The notes under the pieces are model-generated. The model had not been told where the DNA came from. It ran no database searches and saw only the letters and a program-made list of their open reading frames with translations. A program made the translations under genes and the position numbers. Positions 11,329 to 23,603 of a DNA stretch of 64,000 nt are shown piece by piece. The DNA is taken from positions 23,877,001 through 23,941,000 of the forward strand of contig CP142461.1 of the NCBI GenBank assembly GCA_038049695.1, read 5' to 3'. The stretch comes from Cinnamomum chago (taxonomy: Eukaryota; Streptophyta; Magnoliopsida; Laurales; Lauraceae). Positions within the stretch are counted from its first letter, which is position 1, and each line of letters begins with the position of its first letter.

Positions 11329-13014
11329 TGTTAGATTGTATGACTTCAATCCATCAATTGATATAATAAATTGATTAATTTCTTTATTTATCAATAAAAT
11401 CATGGTTTCCTTTCATGAGATGAATGGTGATTTATTACTTAATACACATGACCAATACATATGACATAATGGTTCATGAGATGAACCGGGTCCCATTAGT
11501 AAATTAGATGTGATATATGTATATGAATGAGATCCATAGACAGGAGACATGAGTCACAAATCTTATACTTAATATCTTCACAACCAGTGATGAGACTGGG
11601 CATCTCATCTGATAAGGTTGCAGAACTTTGATCACTATGAGATAGTGTGATTTGTCTCGGTCATCAGAATGGAAGATTCTGGATCACGATGATGGTACAT
11701 TAGATGTATTGAAGGACCATGAGAATCACCTTATTAATACTGTCTCGATTTTAAGGTCTGCTATCATAATTCCCTAGTAATAGGCTCTTAATCCTAAGAC
11801 ATTGATGAACTCAAGTTTCTATCTATTCATTTGTTTTGAGTCACCAATGAGTGAGGCCAATTGTAGGTCAATACCTCGGTGTCTTGGGTACGTAGTAGTA
11901 GGACTGTGGGAACATACAATGATCAAGATGGAATCTATCTATATTATCCCCTTGTGCCAATTAATGGATTTATCATTAGTAAATGCGCACCCATCTCGAT
12001 TACGAGTTAATTGGATGGTACTGATGATCACTGTGATTAAGTAGGGCTAAGGATAGTAAGATGTGGATATAAGATTGAATGGGACAGAGTTATTCCAATT
12101 GATCCATGGATATTGATAGAGGGGCCTACTTGTGGTACTGTGGAAGTTTAGGGTCTTTATTATAATGTATTCCTAAGACTAGAGTGCAATTGCATTTATA
12201 TAGTGGTATTATTTGTAATTAACTGTGGACCTGGATTGCACATGAGATGTGGGGTCGCGGTGTGCTAGTTGGAGCCAGCTTTCTTTGGAATCCCTAGTGG
12301 TCCCCACGCTAGCCCAAGATTGGATCATTACTATTTCTACTTGAACTCCAAAAGGAAGGAATTAGAAAGTTACTATTTCTATTTGAAGTGGGACTTCGAA
12401 TAGTGGTAATAGTAAGCTACTAATTTGTGTGGAAGTGTCACTTCTAATGCAATTAGTAAGAGGATCTTAAGAGGAGACTTAAAAGCTATAAATAGAGGAG
12501 TCTATGGGGTTGGACGTCCCATGCATATCAGCACCTAAGAATTCACACCCAAGGCCTTTTGTGCAAGTGTTGTACTATTCTATTTCTCCTCTTCTCTCTC
12601 CTTTAGTTTTCTTCTAGTTCCTTGGAGTTTCTAGTAGGGTTTTCTCTTGGAGATCCCACCCATCTTCTTGAGAAAAGAGATCTGATAGAGGGTCATAGTG
12701 GGGAAGATCAATAGTTCTTGGAGATTCGTATTTGATATGTGAAAGAGTTTCATCATCAAAGAAAGAGGCCGCTTCTCCATTAGAGCACAACCGGGCTCCT
12801 AAGGTATAATCTACTTCCTTACATGTTGTAGATTTTATGGATGCTTGTTGGCTGTTGTTCTATCTTCTAGATAGGTTTATTTACTAATCATGATGGCTGA
12901 GATTGAGGACATGGATCCTAGATTGGGTTTAATAGCCTTTTGGATAATTGATCCCTGAGTCAAGTGGGTCAAAAAGTTTTGAAAACATATCCACGAGGCC
13001 CAGCTATTTCCAAT
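11329..13014 (+). repeat. Cop1-a 3' LTR
   Basis: Starts TGTTAGATTG directly after the polypurine tract and ends TTTCCAATA (decayed CCAACA). About 1.69 kb. TATAAATA lies at 12487-12494. Next to it on the right is SIRE-nd internal sequence, which marks the insertion edge. Confidence 0.92.
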
Positions 13015-14756
13015 AGTTCTAAGATATTTGCATCTTTGGTTATTTGGTTACATTCTTTTTATATGCAAATGCCAATTGGTTCCATGTATGGTTGTGATCT
13101 TAGTTATATTTGTAGATACCATATTAGAACTCAAAAATCCATCTTTTGTTCTTTCTAGTCATTTTTTTAAATGGATGGTTATGATGTTGATTCATGTGTA
13201 TTTTCTTAGTGTTGTCATCTTTATACATGTTTCAACTTCATAGTAGTGATCTTGATCATATGAACCTCTTTAAAACTCATTCCTTGTATTTCATAGTTAT
13301 ATCTATTGTTTGATGGATATCTTTTAGATGTTGAATTCATATGATTTTGACACTTTGAAAATTGCATGCATCACCAAGCTATATCCTTTTATGCAATTTA
13401 TCTTGTTCATCACTATGCTCATTAGTTATATCATTAAAAGTGATGAAAATTCATTCATGATGCTTGATGGAATTTTTGTGTTTGTCACATCCTTGATATT
13501 AATTGTCATATTCAATTGGTTTCAATTAGTATCATTTTTTATTGTTGACATATCCAATTGATGTCATATCTTGAGAATGTAATAGACCATGTACATTGGA
13601 TTGAACTTGATAGTAATATATTTTTTGTTCCATGTCACATTCCATTAGCATCATAATTTTCATGTTTGCCACCTCTCTTACTCATATAGGTAAATCTCAT
13701 GACCACCATGTTTATGTAAGCATAATCTTGGTTGGTTATATAGTTGATGTTGACTTCATGTTTGAACTTCATTTCACTCTTCTTGCACATAAAAGTCATA
13801 CTTTATGATTGAGTGAAATGACTTCAAAACTTTCATAGCATATGTTTTTCATAGTTATATTAATTAATTGATGCTATGTTTAGTAAACCCCATAACATCA
13901 TGGATAGCTCTAATTTGGATTTATCCTAGTAGTTATATTCTTTTTAACTCCATTTTAGAGTGATTGATTTAATAGTCTTATCCTTGAATCTCAATTGGTA
14001 TTCTTTATTCCAATTGGTATCCATGATCGCTTTTCTCCTCATTGGCCTTGCTCTTTATTTTGGTAATTTGATCATTTTGAGCTCTATAGTTAAACGTGTC
14101 TAATCCTTTCCTTGAAGTTTACTCTCAATTGGTGAAACCAACTTCTTCTTGCTCTACATAGTTAAATTTTTGTCAACATGTTGACAAAATGAGAGAATGG
14201 ATTGAGGGGGAGTGTAAACCTTCATAGGAAGTATTAGTTTTGATCAAATTCACCTTTGTATTGGCTTTGAAAGCATAGAGACTACTTCCATACATGATAC
14301 CCTATTATTTATTTCATTTTCGATTTCTTTTGTTAACAAGTGCTTCTAAAAGGTATTTTCCTTATTTCATGTGTGTAGGTATCTTTGCAATTTAATGTCA
14401 AAGGGGGAGAGAATATCCAAGTTTCCTAAGGGGAGATATTGTATGATCTTCTACATGGGGAGATAAAGCATATCTTGCCAAAGGAAGAGAGTGCATGGTC
14501 AAAGGGGGAGAGTTGAAAGAAGAGAAAGCTTGGGAGTTAAAGAAGATGCTTGGCTAATGAAAGAAAGATGAAAAGAAAGCTTGAAGAATGATCAAGCTCC
14601 AAGCATCAAGAAGAATGCAGAAAAAGACCTAGAGCCCAAGCCAAGTTAAAGGAGCATCCAAGAGATTTCAAGGCTTGTCCAGCTTAGGGGGAGCTGAAGA
14701 CTTAGTATGTATATTCGGTGTTGAGTAAGTTGCCATCAAATTCCAAAGAGGGAGAT

Positions 14757-17125
14757 TGTTAGGGATTTTGTATATTGCAATTTGATGGATGCATTATCAT
14801 TTTAGCATCATTCGAATTTTCACACATGCATTAATTTAGAAAATCTTGAAATCATGATTTACACATGCATTGTTTTAAGACTTGTAGAAATCTTGGTTCA
14901 TGCATGTTTTGATTTTAAACTTGGATGCATTTAAATTTGAAAAGAAGTTTTATAAATCAAGCTAGCCTACGTTTTAAATCTTTCAAATTGTTTTAGGCCA
15001 ACCTCTTAGTTTGATTTAAATCATGATTCTAAGCTTGATTCATTAGCCCAAAATTCCCCTAAAAAAATACATTGAAATATGCATCTAAAGGGAATTTGGT
15101 CCCAGGCCTGGGTCAACTTGCAGTGTGGCCAGTCGACCGGCTCAAGGGACTCGGTCGTGTTAGAGTTTTTTTTTGTTGCAATTTGATAGGATGCATTCAT
15201 TTTTATATCTTGACCTCTCATTCTTTCATGAAGTTTTTAATTCGGATTCTCAAGTCTCAAATTGTTTTATCTTTGAAAATCTTTTCATGCTTTCCAAATG
15301 TTTTCACTTTAAATCCATATTTTGGTATGAATGTTTCATGTCATTAAAATTCAATTTTCATCCCTTTAAAAATCATGATCCAAGCTTGATCAATGTGCCT
15401 CAAGTCCCTTGGAAAAAGGCCCTCTTAGTTTCAACTTTCTAAAATTTCAGAATTTCAGGGCTGCCTCCAGGTCGACTTGCCTGTGGGTGCGGAGACATTA
15501 AATTCTCCCCCACATGAAAAGAATTTGGTCCCCCAAATTCCCTAGCAACAAAGACAAGAAAAAGAGACAAAGATAGTCTCCCCCACTAGAACAAAGCAGA
15601 CCCCAACTCACAGAAACAATAACTAGACAAAAGAAAACTAGTCCTCACCACAGGTCTAAAAGCAAAAAGATTTAAAATTTGGTCTAGTTCTTTGAGCTCA
15701 ACCTATTCACCCCCTTCTAGGATTCGATCTTGGACTTTCAGGTCGACCGACCACATAGCAGGTCGACTGGGAAAGAGCCATTGGAGCTCTTTTTCAAATG
15801 GTTAGATTTATGACCGTTGAACCCAGGTCGACTGGGGAAAGGCGCAGGTCGATCGGGGACTCGCAGGAACTCAATTTTTTAGTATAAAATGAGGTTCATT
15901 CCTTTGTAAAAGTAGTTGAAAAAGAGAGGAACTAAGAGCCACTCTTGAGGAGTTTGGATACAAGGAAAAGGGGATGAAGTAAGAGAGACCAAGGGGTCAT
16001 TAGTAAAGCTAAAGCTTGGATCAATGAAGTTAAATATCTAAGCAAGCTTTACTTTTATTAATCATATGTTATATGCTTTGTTTAAATTATTGGTAAATGA
16101 ATTTCAGCATGATAACTATGATGTGTTGAATCCATTCTCCATTTAATCTTTGATCTAAGTTGGATTGGATTTTTCACCTTGATTTCAAACCAAGTTTGTT
16201 TTAAAATCTTCTTTAATTATGCTTAGCCAAAATCTTTGATTTCTTTTATAGCATGATTCATTTACTTGGTTGAATCTTTATTTGTTGTTTTCATTCATTT
16301 AAACCTTAGTTAAATTAATTTGGTTTTGAAAACAACATTGCACATGCATCACATGTTTAGAGTTAATTAGTTTCATACAACTTGTGAGCCTTTGATTTTC
16401 ACTTCATCAACAAGTTAGTATTCATACATGTGATTTGCATTTCACTTCAATCAAATCTTTATGCGCCTTAAACTTTTAAATGCTTTGAGCATATATTGAT
16501 TGAGCTTACTTTTTAACTTGATTGAAGTTATCACACACACACATCATGAGCATACACCTTGCATTCATATAGTGTTTGTGTGAGTTAGATTTTCAATTTC
16601 ATATCCGCCTATTTTAGAGGCATTGTAATTGAGCTTAAATTGTATCTCTTTTAGTGTTTGTGTAGACACTACTTTGAGAGAAAATATTCTTCTTGTAAAG
16701 GTTATTGCTTAGCCTAAGAAAAGCATAGTGTAGAGGTTATTGTTTCGCCATGGAAAAGCATCTTGTAAAGGCTATTGCTTAGCCTAGAAAAGCACATTGA
16801 TAAGTTGTTGTTTAGTCTAGAAAAACATTATTGTAAAGGTTATTGCTTAGCTAATTGAAAGGCATAGATAGTGGAAATCCGGTGGGGTGTTGGATCACAA
16901 GCCGGTAGTGGATGTAGGCATTGAGGCCGAACCACTATAAATCATTGTGTGATGGTGCATGGTTTGCGGTGATTGTTTCAGCTAGCTTCCGCATTTATTT
17001 ACTTAATCATCATTTCTGACTAGTTAATTTTAAAGAATTTAAAATTGGGCATTATTGGTTACTAAGTTGAACCTCACCCTATTCACCCCCCCCCCCCCTC
17101 TAGGGTTAAGGATCACGAACTTTCA
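14757..17125 (+). repeat. Old SIRE-nd 3' LTR
   Basis: Starts TGTTAGGG after GGGAGAT and ends GAACTTTCA. It is about 1.78 kb after subtracting the 583-bp solo LTR inside it. It retains GGTCGAC-type motifs (about 15133, 15741-15860), the TTATTGCTTAGCC hairpin repeats (about 16695-16870), the GTGGATGTAGGC...CCGAACCACTATAAA block typical of SIRE/Opie LTRs (about 16910-16945) and a C tract (about 17086-17098). Confidence 0.88.
15158..15740 (+). mobile_element. Short SIRE-nd solo LTR
   Basis: A 583-bp LTR beginning TGTTAGAG, followed by a TGCAATTTGAT block shared with the host LTR, and ending GGACTTTCA. It is flanked by perfect duplications GGTCG (15153-15157, 15741-15745). The empty site would have been the CGGTCGACCG palindrome of the host LTR. 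It is about 1.2 kb shorter than the other SIRE-nd LTRs, so it is an internally deleted variant. Confidence 0.88.
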
Positions 17126-18427
17126 ATACTGTCTCAAGTTTAAGGCCTGCTCTCATAATTCCCTAGCAATAGGCTCTCAATCCTGAGACATTGATGAACT
17201 CGAGTTTCTATCTATTCATTTGCTTTGAGTCACCAATGAGTGAGGTCAATTGTAAGTCAACACCTGGGTGTCTTGGGTACATGGTAGTAGGACTGTGGGA
17301 ACATCCAATGGTCAAGATGGAATCTATCTACATTATCCCCTTGTGCCAATTAATGAATTTGTTATTAGTAAGTGCGGACCCATCTCGATTAAGAGTTAAT
17401 TGGATGATACTGATGATCACTGTGATTAATTGGGGCTCAAGGATATTAAGATGTGGTTCTATGATTGGAAGAGACAGATTTATTCCAATTGATCCATGGA
17501 TATTGATAGAGGGGTCTACTTGTGGTAATTGGGAAGTTTAGGGACTTCTTTGTAATTTATTCCTAAGAATGGAGTGCAATTGCATTTATATAGTGGTGCT
17601 ATTTGCAATTAACTGTGGGCCCGGATTGCACATGAGATGTGGGGTCGCGGTGTCCCAGTTGGAGCCAGCTTTCTATGGAATCCCTAGTGGTCCCCACGCT
17701 AGCCCAAGTTATTAGACGGATACTAATCCTACTTGAACTCTAAGAGGAAGGAATTAGAAAGTTACTATTTCTATTTGAAGTAGGACTTCTAATAGTGGTA
17801 ATAGTTAACTTACTAATTGTTGTGGAAGTGAGACTTCTATAGTAATTAGAAAGGGAGAAAGGTACTAATTTGTAATGGGAGTTGGACTTCTATTTCAAAT
17901 AAGAAAAGTGGAGTTTTGGGAGGCTATATAAGGGTATCCAACCCCTCTTGGACATCCACCATTGGAGAAAAACCCTAACCCCTATTTTGTGCAATTGTTG
18001 CACTCCTCTCTCTCCTCTCTTTCTCTTCTAGTTCCTTGGAGTTTCTAGTAGGGTTTTCTCTTGAAGTTTCCACCAATCTTCTTGAGAAAAGAGATCTGAT
18101 AGCGGGTTATAGCGTGGAAGACGACAAGGTCTTGGAGATCCTAATTGGTTCAAGAAGAGTTCTTGATACAAGCTAATTGTCTTCTTCTCCATTAGATCAC
18201 TACCGGACTCCAAAGGTATAATCTGCTTCTCCTTTGATAGTCTATTATTTTAGTTGCATGGTGTTGTTGATTTCTATCTTTTAGATAGGTTTTATTGCTG
18301 TACTTGACTGATGAGATTAAGGGATTGCATCTTGGATATGATTTATGGCCTTATGAGCACTTGATCTCTAAGTCAAGTGGGTTAATAGTTTTGAGAATCT
18401 GTCCACGAGGCTCGCCTACTTCCAACA
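17126..18427 (+). repeat. Cop1 LTR fragment (3' three quarters)
   Basis: Begins at ATACTGTCTC, which matches the middle of other Cop1 LTRs, and ends at CTTCCAACA. It has three GAAGT..GACTTC dyads (about 17776-17900) and TATATAAG near 17924. No primer-binding site follows, so it is a 3' LTR or solo LTR. Its first part was displaced leftwards by the old SIRE-nd insertion. It directly abuts LINE-like DNA. Confidence 0.88.
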
Positions 18428-19137
18428 AGCAAGACACGACCTTTGCCACAAGTGATGCTTAGACTGAGAAACCATTTTTTCTGAATCTAAAATTAGTCCA
18501 TGTTGAGGTTGTACGATCCCACTATTCTTTCCAACAGAAGAAGTGCACACATTGCTGCAAAGGAATGGGCAATGAAGATGCCTTATTTGCAAAATTCACA
18601 TTGTGCTCCCTTGCTTTATGAGTACCCATGCTCATGTCGTTAGAATCCACTAGATTCTGGGTATTACCAAGAATAGATGGATTGACTGCAACATTATTTT
18701 GGTTGAACTTATGTGCAACATCAACTCAGGTTCAACGCCATTCTTTGTATCTCTTGAATGATCTGCTATACTTTCTCCTAGCTCATGGTTGTGCTTCTTA
18801 AATGGAATTTGTTTTGGATGCAGCGCTCTAGGTTCAATGGTTTTCTAAAGGGGATCAAAACACCAAATTCTTTCTCTAGATAACCAAATTGAACCATAGA
18901 AATAAACTCATCCATCATCTGGTCGACAAGAATGGCGTTGTTCTCAGGGGCATAAATCAGATGAAAATGTACTGCTGTGATTACTTTCAGGATGTCTTCT
19001 CATCTCCTGTAGCTCAGACTTCAAGCATGCATCTACGTTCTCTCATTTCTTCATGCATGCATATCAGACTGCTGCTTGGGAGTTTCTTGAGGATTTGTTT
19101 GACATTTGGAGCAGTTTCCTTTTTGGACTCCCCCTAT
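18428..19137 (+). pseudogene. L1-type LINE ORF fragment
   Basis: Contains decayed plant LINE ORF2 sequence between endonuclease and reverse transcriptase. A frame near 18825-18885 reads QWFSKGDQNTKFF, and an open stretch at 18889-19143 reads RNKLIHHLVDKNGVV then YCCDYFQDVFSS. These match the RSRxxWLxxGDxNTKFFH and RNxIxxLxDxxG...YFxxLF signatures of this family. The pieces are in different frames. A possible CCHC remnant (KKCTHCCKG) lies near 18540. No catalytic residues remain. This is the oldest visible substrate of the left half of the nest. Confidence 0.72.
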
Positions 19138-21014
19138 TGTTAGATTATATGGTCTCAATCCATCAGATGATGTAATAAATTGATTTATTTCTTTATTTAT
19201 CAATATAATCATGCTTTCTTTTCATCTAATGAATGATGTTTTAACACTTAATACGCATAACCAATACGAATGACATGTTTGTTCATGAGATGAACCGGAG
19301 TCCACGAGTATATTAGATGTGATACATGTGTGTGGATGAGATCCACATACGGGAGACATATCTCATAAATCTTATACTTAAATATCTTCACAACCGGTGA
19401 TGAGATTAAGCATCTCATTTGACAAAGTTGCAACACTTTTATCACTATGAGATAGTGTGATTTGTCTCGATTATAGAATGTAAGATTCAAGATCATTGTG
19501 TTGGTATATTGGATCTATTGAAGGACCATGACAAGCACCTTATGAAACACTATCTTTACCTTAAGGTCTTGTCTCATATTTCCCAAGCAATAGGCTCACA
19601 ATCCTACGACATTAATGAATTCAAGTTTTTGTCTATTCATTTGCTTTGAGTCACCAATGAGCGAGGCCAATTATAGGTCAACACCTCGGTGTCTTGGGTA
19701 CGTGGTAGTAGGACTGTGGGAACCATCAATGGTCAAGATGGAATCTATCCTCATTATCCCCTTGTGCCAATTAATGGATTTATCATTAGTAAGTGCGCAC
19801 CTATCTCAATTAAGAGTTAATTGGATGGTACTAATTATTATTAGAATTAATTGGGTCTCAAGGATAATAAGATATGGATCAAATTTGGTCGACATGACCA
19901 ATTGATCCATGGATATGGATTGAGGGGCCTACTTATGGTAATAGGGAAGTTTAGGGTCTTCTTTGTAATTTATTCCTAAGACTGGAGTGCAATTGCATTT
20001 ATATAGTGGAGTTATTTGTAATTAGTTGTGGGCCCGGATTGCACTTCAGATGTGGGGTCGCGGTGTCCCAGTTGGACCCAGTTTATTGTGGAATCCCTAG
20101 TGGTCCCCACGCTAGCCCAAGTTATTAGAAAGTTACCAATTCTACTTAAACTCTAAAAGGAAAGGAAATAGAAAGTTACCAATCATATTTGAAGTGAGAC
20201 TTCTAATTGTGATATAGTTACTAATTATTATAAAAGTGAGACTTCTATTTCAATTAGTAAAAGAGGAGGTGGCTTTAGAGCTATATAAGGAGGAGAGGGG
20301 CTGGGACGTCCATACCTAGAAATTCACGCTCAGCCCTCTCTTGTGCAAGTTGTTGCACGCCCCTCTCTTCCCTTTTTTATTCTTCTAGTTTCTCTTCCGT
20401 ATTCCTTAAGAGTTTCTAGTTGTTTTCTTTAGGAGATCTCACCCATCTCCTTTAGAGAAGAGATCTGATACGGGGTATAGCATGGAAGACTAAGAAGTCT
20501 TGGAGATCGTATTTTGCTATAAGGAAAGAGTTTCTTCATCTAGCAAGTCTTTTTCTCCATTAGAGCATAGCCGAGCTTCAAAGGTATAATCTACTTCCTT
20601 GCATGTTGTAGATTTTGTGGTTGCTTATTTGGTGCTGATTTTATCTTCTAAATAGAGTTTATTACTGTACATGCTTAATGAGTTTGAGGACTTGGTTCCT
20701 GGATGTGGTTTATGGCCTTATGGGTACTTGATCCCTGAGTCAAGTGGATCAAAATTTTTGAAATCTATCCACGAGGCCCACCTACTTCCAATAATTGGTA
20801 TCAGAGCCATACCTCATCTCTAATCATGTTAGAGCAGTAATCTTGTTCTAATATTTGCATGAGATGCAAAGAGGATAGAGCGAGGGCTATGTACGGATCA
20901 ATTTTGATGGATTTGCTTTGTTTATTGATGGATCTATGTTTGGATAGTCACAAAAGGTTTTAATAATAATGGAAGGATGGTAGGAAGCCATTGGAACACT
21001 TTAGAAGTGGTTTG
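19138..21014 (+). mobile_element. Cop1-h: 5' LTR and start of leader
   Basis: The LTR runs from TGTTAGATTATATGG (19138) to CTTCCAATA (20793), 1656 bp. The primer-binding site TGGTATCAGAGC (20796-20807) matches the 3' end of initiator tRNA-Met. TATATAAG lies at 20282. About 210 bp of leader follow before the Gyp1 element interrupts at 21015. Gag and pol of this copy are not in the window. Confidence 0.9.
20796..20807 (+). other. Cop1-h primer-binding site
   Basis: TGGTATCAGAGC, complementary to the 3' end of plant initiator tRNA-Met, three bases after the 5' LTR end. Confidence 0.85.
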
Positions 21015-21522
21015 TGTAAGATCCCGACCCGAGTGACCTCGATTAACTTTAATTAAGTCGTGTTTTAGTTCTAAGTGTGACTAGTGGATTATGATTTAAG
21101 TTGGGATTAGAATAGTTTTTGTTATTGCCTTGGGGAATTTTGAGTGCCTTTGTGATTAGTGGGACCCTTTGGGGGTTCTTTTAGTGACTTTGCGAGTGAT
21201 TGAGAGATTATTCAAAATTTCTGATAATTCTTATTTTAGTCTCGTGTTACTTATCTCATTAATCTCTACAACTTTCGTGTTGACTTCATTCCCGTTCGAG
21301 ACCCCGAAACCCTACTTCTCTTATGTTAGGGGCAAAACAGTCTTTTTACATAAAAATCTGGACACTATTTTCAATATCTCTGAAACCCGTGAAATATATA
21401 CTTTTTGGAAACAAGAAATTTCGACGATCATTTCTTCCTTCTTCGTCGAACGCATCCGAGATCCCGAAAACATGTTTCTAGCCCGATAAATCATATTAGT
21501 TGTGGGACCCACCTTCATTTGC

Positions 21523-21530
21523 TATAAAAG
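21523..21530 (+). promoter_or_regulatory. Gyp1-j TATA box
   Basis: TATAAAAG followed by a CT-rich stretch. The minus-strand Gyp1 LTR at 26228-34171 has TATAAAAA at 33661-33668, about 503 bp from its own start, so the position is conserved. Confidence 0.65.
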
Positions 21531-22405
21531 GAGAGACCTTTTCACTTTACTCTTTCTAGCTACTTTTTCATCGAAGGAGGGTTTGCTTGAAGGTTGCCTA
21601 GGGTTTTTTTTCTTCTTCTTCTTGCTTCCATGTCCAAATCTACATCAACCTTGCACCAATCAAGAAATGGGTTTCATTTTCTTCTTCCTCTCCTTACAAG
21701 CTCTCCATTGATACTCTTGGAGGAGAAATCCATCACCATTGAAGCTCTCTTTGAGAAAAATCTTGCCATTAGAGGACCTTCCAAGTAAGTGATCATCTCC
21801 ATCTTCTAGATATGTATTCTTGTGACCCTTGAGAAGCTCCATCTCCATTATTGAAAACTCTCTCCTTCTATTCCATTGTTTTGGTCTTTTAGGGTTTTTA
21901 ATGGGTTGTATTTGGGGGTTTTTGTGTAGATTGGTGATTTGAGATTAAGAGTGTGATTAGAGGCTTGATTTGCTAGCTTGGACCCAAGGCAAGTGGATGA
22001 ATGGATTGTTTTGAATATTTACATGTTTTATAGAGAAATCTTGATATTTCACTAATAATTCTTAATGTGATTTATCTATTCTTTTCCAATGGTTTCCATT
22101 ACTCATAAAAATGCATATTGATGAGTTTATTTCTCTCTTGTTAATATCTTGGAAATGCATGTATTGTGTTGTCAAAGTTCCAAATGATTTCTCATATAAA
22201 TGGGTTTTCTTTACCTTGAGATTGATTGTGAATGGAAAGGATGGAAAGGGAGAAATCTGAAATGAAGAGAATGGAAGCGTTGAATGATGAATTGGAGGAG
22301 CTTTGAGCTCATTTTTATTGCAGGAAATGAAGAGGTTCATAGGAGAAATGTATAGGCAGAAAAATGGGTTGAAATTTGTTGAAAATTTGCACTGCCCGTT
22401 GACTG

Positions 22406-22567
22406 GGCGGTCAGCAGGCGGTCAGCCCACCTGGTGACCGCTTAGGGTCGGTCGACATATCAGTAAGGTGGTATTCTTGTTCCTATAGAGGCGGTCACCA
22501 GGCGGTGACTAGTCGGCTAGCAGACCTGGCCTAGGAGGCTAGCCGCCTGCTGACCGCCAAGGTGACC
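22406..22567. repeat. Self-complementary cassette in Gyp1-j LTR
   Basis: A perfect 16-bp inverted repeat: GGCGGTCAGCAGGCGG (22406-22421) against CCGCCTGCTGACCGCC (22543-22558). Between them are more GGTGACCG, GGTCGGTCGAC and GGCTAGC..GCTAGCC units. It lies 1.46-1.61 kb from the LTR 3' end. Confidence 0.85.
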
Positions 22568-23414
22568 GACCTCCTAGTAATTTTTGGAGATTGAGAAGAA
22601 AGACAAATTGTTTTGAACCCTATGTTGAAGGGATGGTTAGGAAGGACTGTTTGGGAACTTTTAGAGGAAAGGACTCTCGAATTATCAATGTGTATAGGTT
22701 GCTTGGAATGTCCTAAATCTTATGAGTACCAAACTAGTGGCAAACTGACATACGGGACCTTATACACCTTGATTTATATCTTAAATCCTCAATGCATAGT
22801 CCGGTATCTTGTGGAAATCCTTCTTGTATTTTCGTGTATTTGGATTTCATATATATTCGCCCGTTTTCATGCGATTTTTACTAACTTGTTCCAGAAAGCC
22901 TGAACTATACACTTTAAGTGTCTTGCTAGCCTGTATATGCATGACCTGACATGAATGTGACTTATGTGCCTATGTGCACCATGTCCCGCCTGTTTAGGTG
23001 TTACACACCTACCTGTATATATATGTATATGTCATGATTTCTTGTTTGTAACCTATAAGTCGGCACTACTAAGCTTGGACAACCTTGTCAGTTTGTTCCA
23101 CCGACTTGGCATCCCCATCTTGTTCCTGCCAGCTGCAGTCTGAATCCTGCTTGTCCCGTTACCCGGTTCTGCGGCTGTGGTCTTGTCTAGCTACATGTAT
23201 TTATATATTTAGTTGGTTCTCGTCACCTCGAGTGTCCGAGACCAACGCCTCTAGCGTGTTCTCATCACATTAGTGATGGAGGATTTAACTCAGTGTGGTT
23301 GCCATCTTACCAGTTTCCTGTTTCCTTGGTACCTTTCATGTTTTATATTGCATATATGCTTTCTAACTGATAATTCATTCTTTTTCATAGAAATTATCGC
23401 TTTAACAGGTTTCA

Positions 23415-23603
23415 ATGTTTTTCCAAGGTGCATTTAATTATTGTCATATTGCTATATCTTTTCACTCACCTGCCAGACCGTCGTGTCTGACCCACTACTT
23501 TTGGTACCCAGGTCCAGATGCCCCCTTTCTTGAGGAGGAGCTGGAGGAGGCGGCCGGAGAGCCGCAACGTTTAGGCGAATGGCAAGCTGATGATGTCATG
23601 TAG
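23415..23603 (+). other. Acidic micro-ORF and intron-like interval in Gyp1-j LTR
   Basis: An ATG at 23415 opens a 62-codon frame ending EEELEEAAGEPQ...EWQADDVM then TAG. The interval 23428-23511 (84 nt) starts CCAAG/GTGCAT and ends TACCCAG/GT, like a short plant intron; with it removed the frame would still be open (34 codons). The same acidic tail is visible in the LTRs ending at 62531, 29437 and 26228. Coding status is unproven: in the 59389-62531 copy the matching ATG is one base out of frame. Confidence 0.4.

Larger units (their letters stand above)
1..13014 (+). mobile_element. Cop1 copy a: decayed Ty1/copia LTR retrotransposon
   Basis: The element enters the window inside its 5' LTR and ends with a complete 3' LTR. 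Order: LTR, leader, gag with CCHC knuckle, protease, GAG-pre-integrase, integrase, reverse transcriptase, RNase H, polypurine tract, LTR. Integrase precedes reverse transcriptase, which is the copia order. Coding is broken by many stops and frameshifts and by two solo LTRs (5032-9372 and 10382-11152). The two LTRs differ by several percent by eye, so this is an old insertion. Its right edge abuts an old SIRE-nd internal region, so it inserted there. The left target duplication is outside the window. Confidence 0.93.
13015..17125 (+). mobile_element. Old SIRE-nd element, 3' part
   Basis: The internal noncoding region (13015-14756) and 3' LTR are colinear with 47700-51298 of the pristine SIRE-nd copy, with many substitutions. 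Examples are the stretch reading catctttg...atgccaattggttcc near 13030 and the repeated CAAAGGGGGAGAG tracts near 14396 and 14499. Its 5' half lies left of Cop1-a, outside the window. It inserted into a Cop1 LTR: sequence right of 17125 resumes Cop1 LTR in mid-course. Confidence 0.88.

Noticed and set aside
22613..22903. 96-codon frame in the Gyp1-j LTR.
   Set aside because: No recognisable domain, and the corresponding part of the other Gyp1 LTRs shows no conserved frame by eye.
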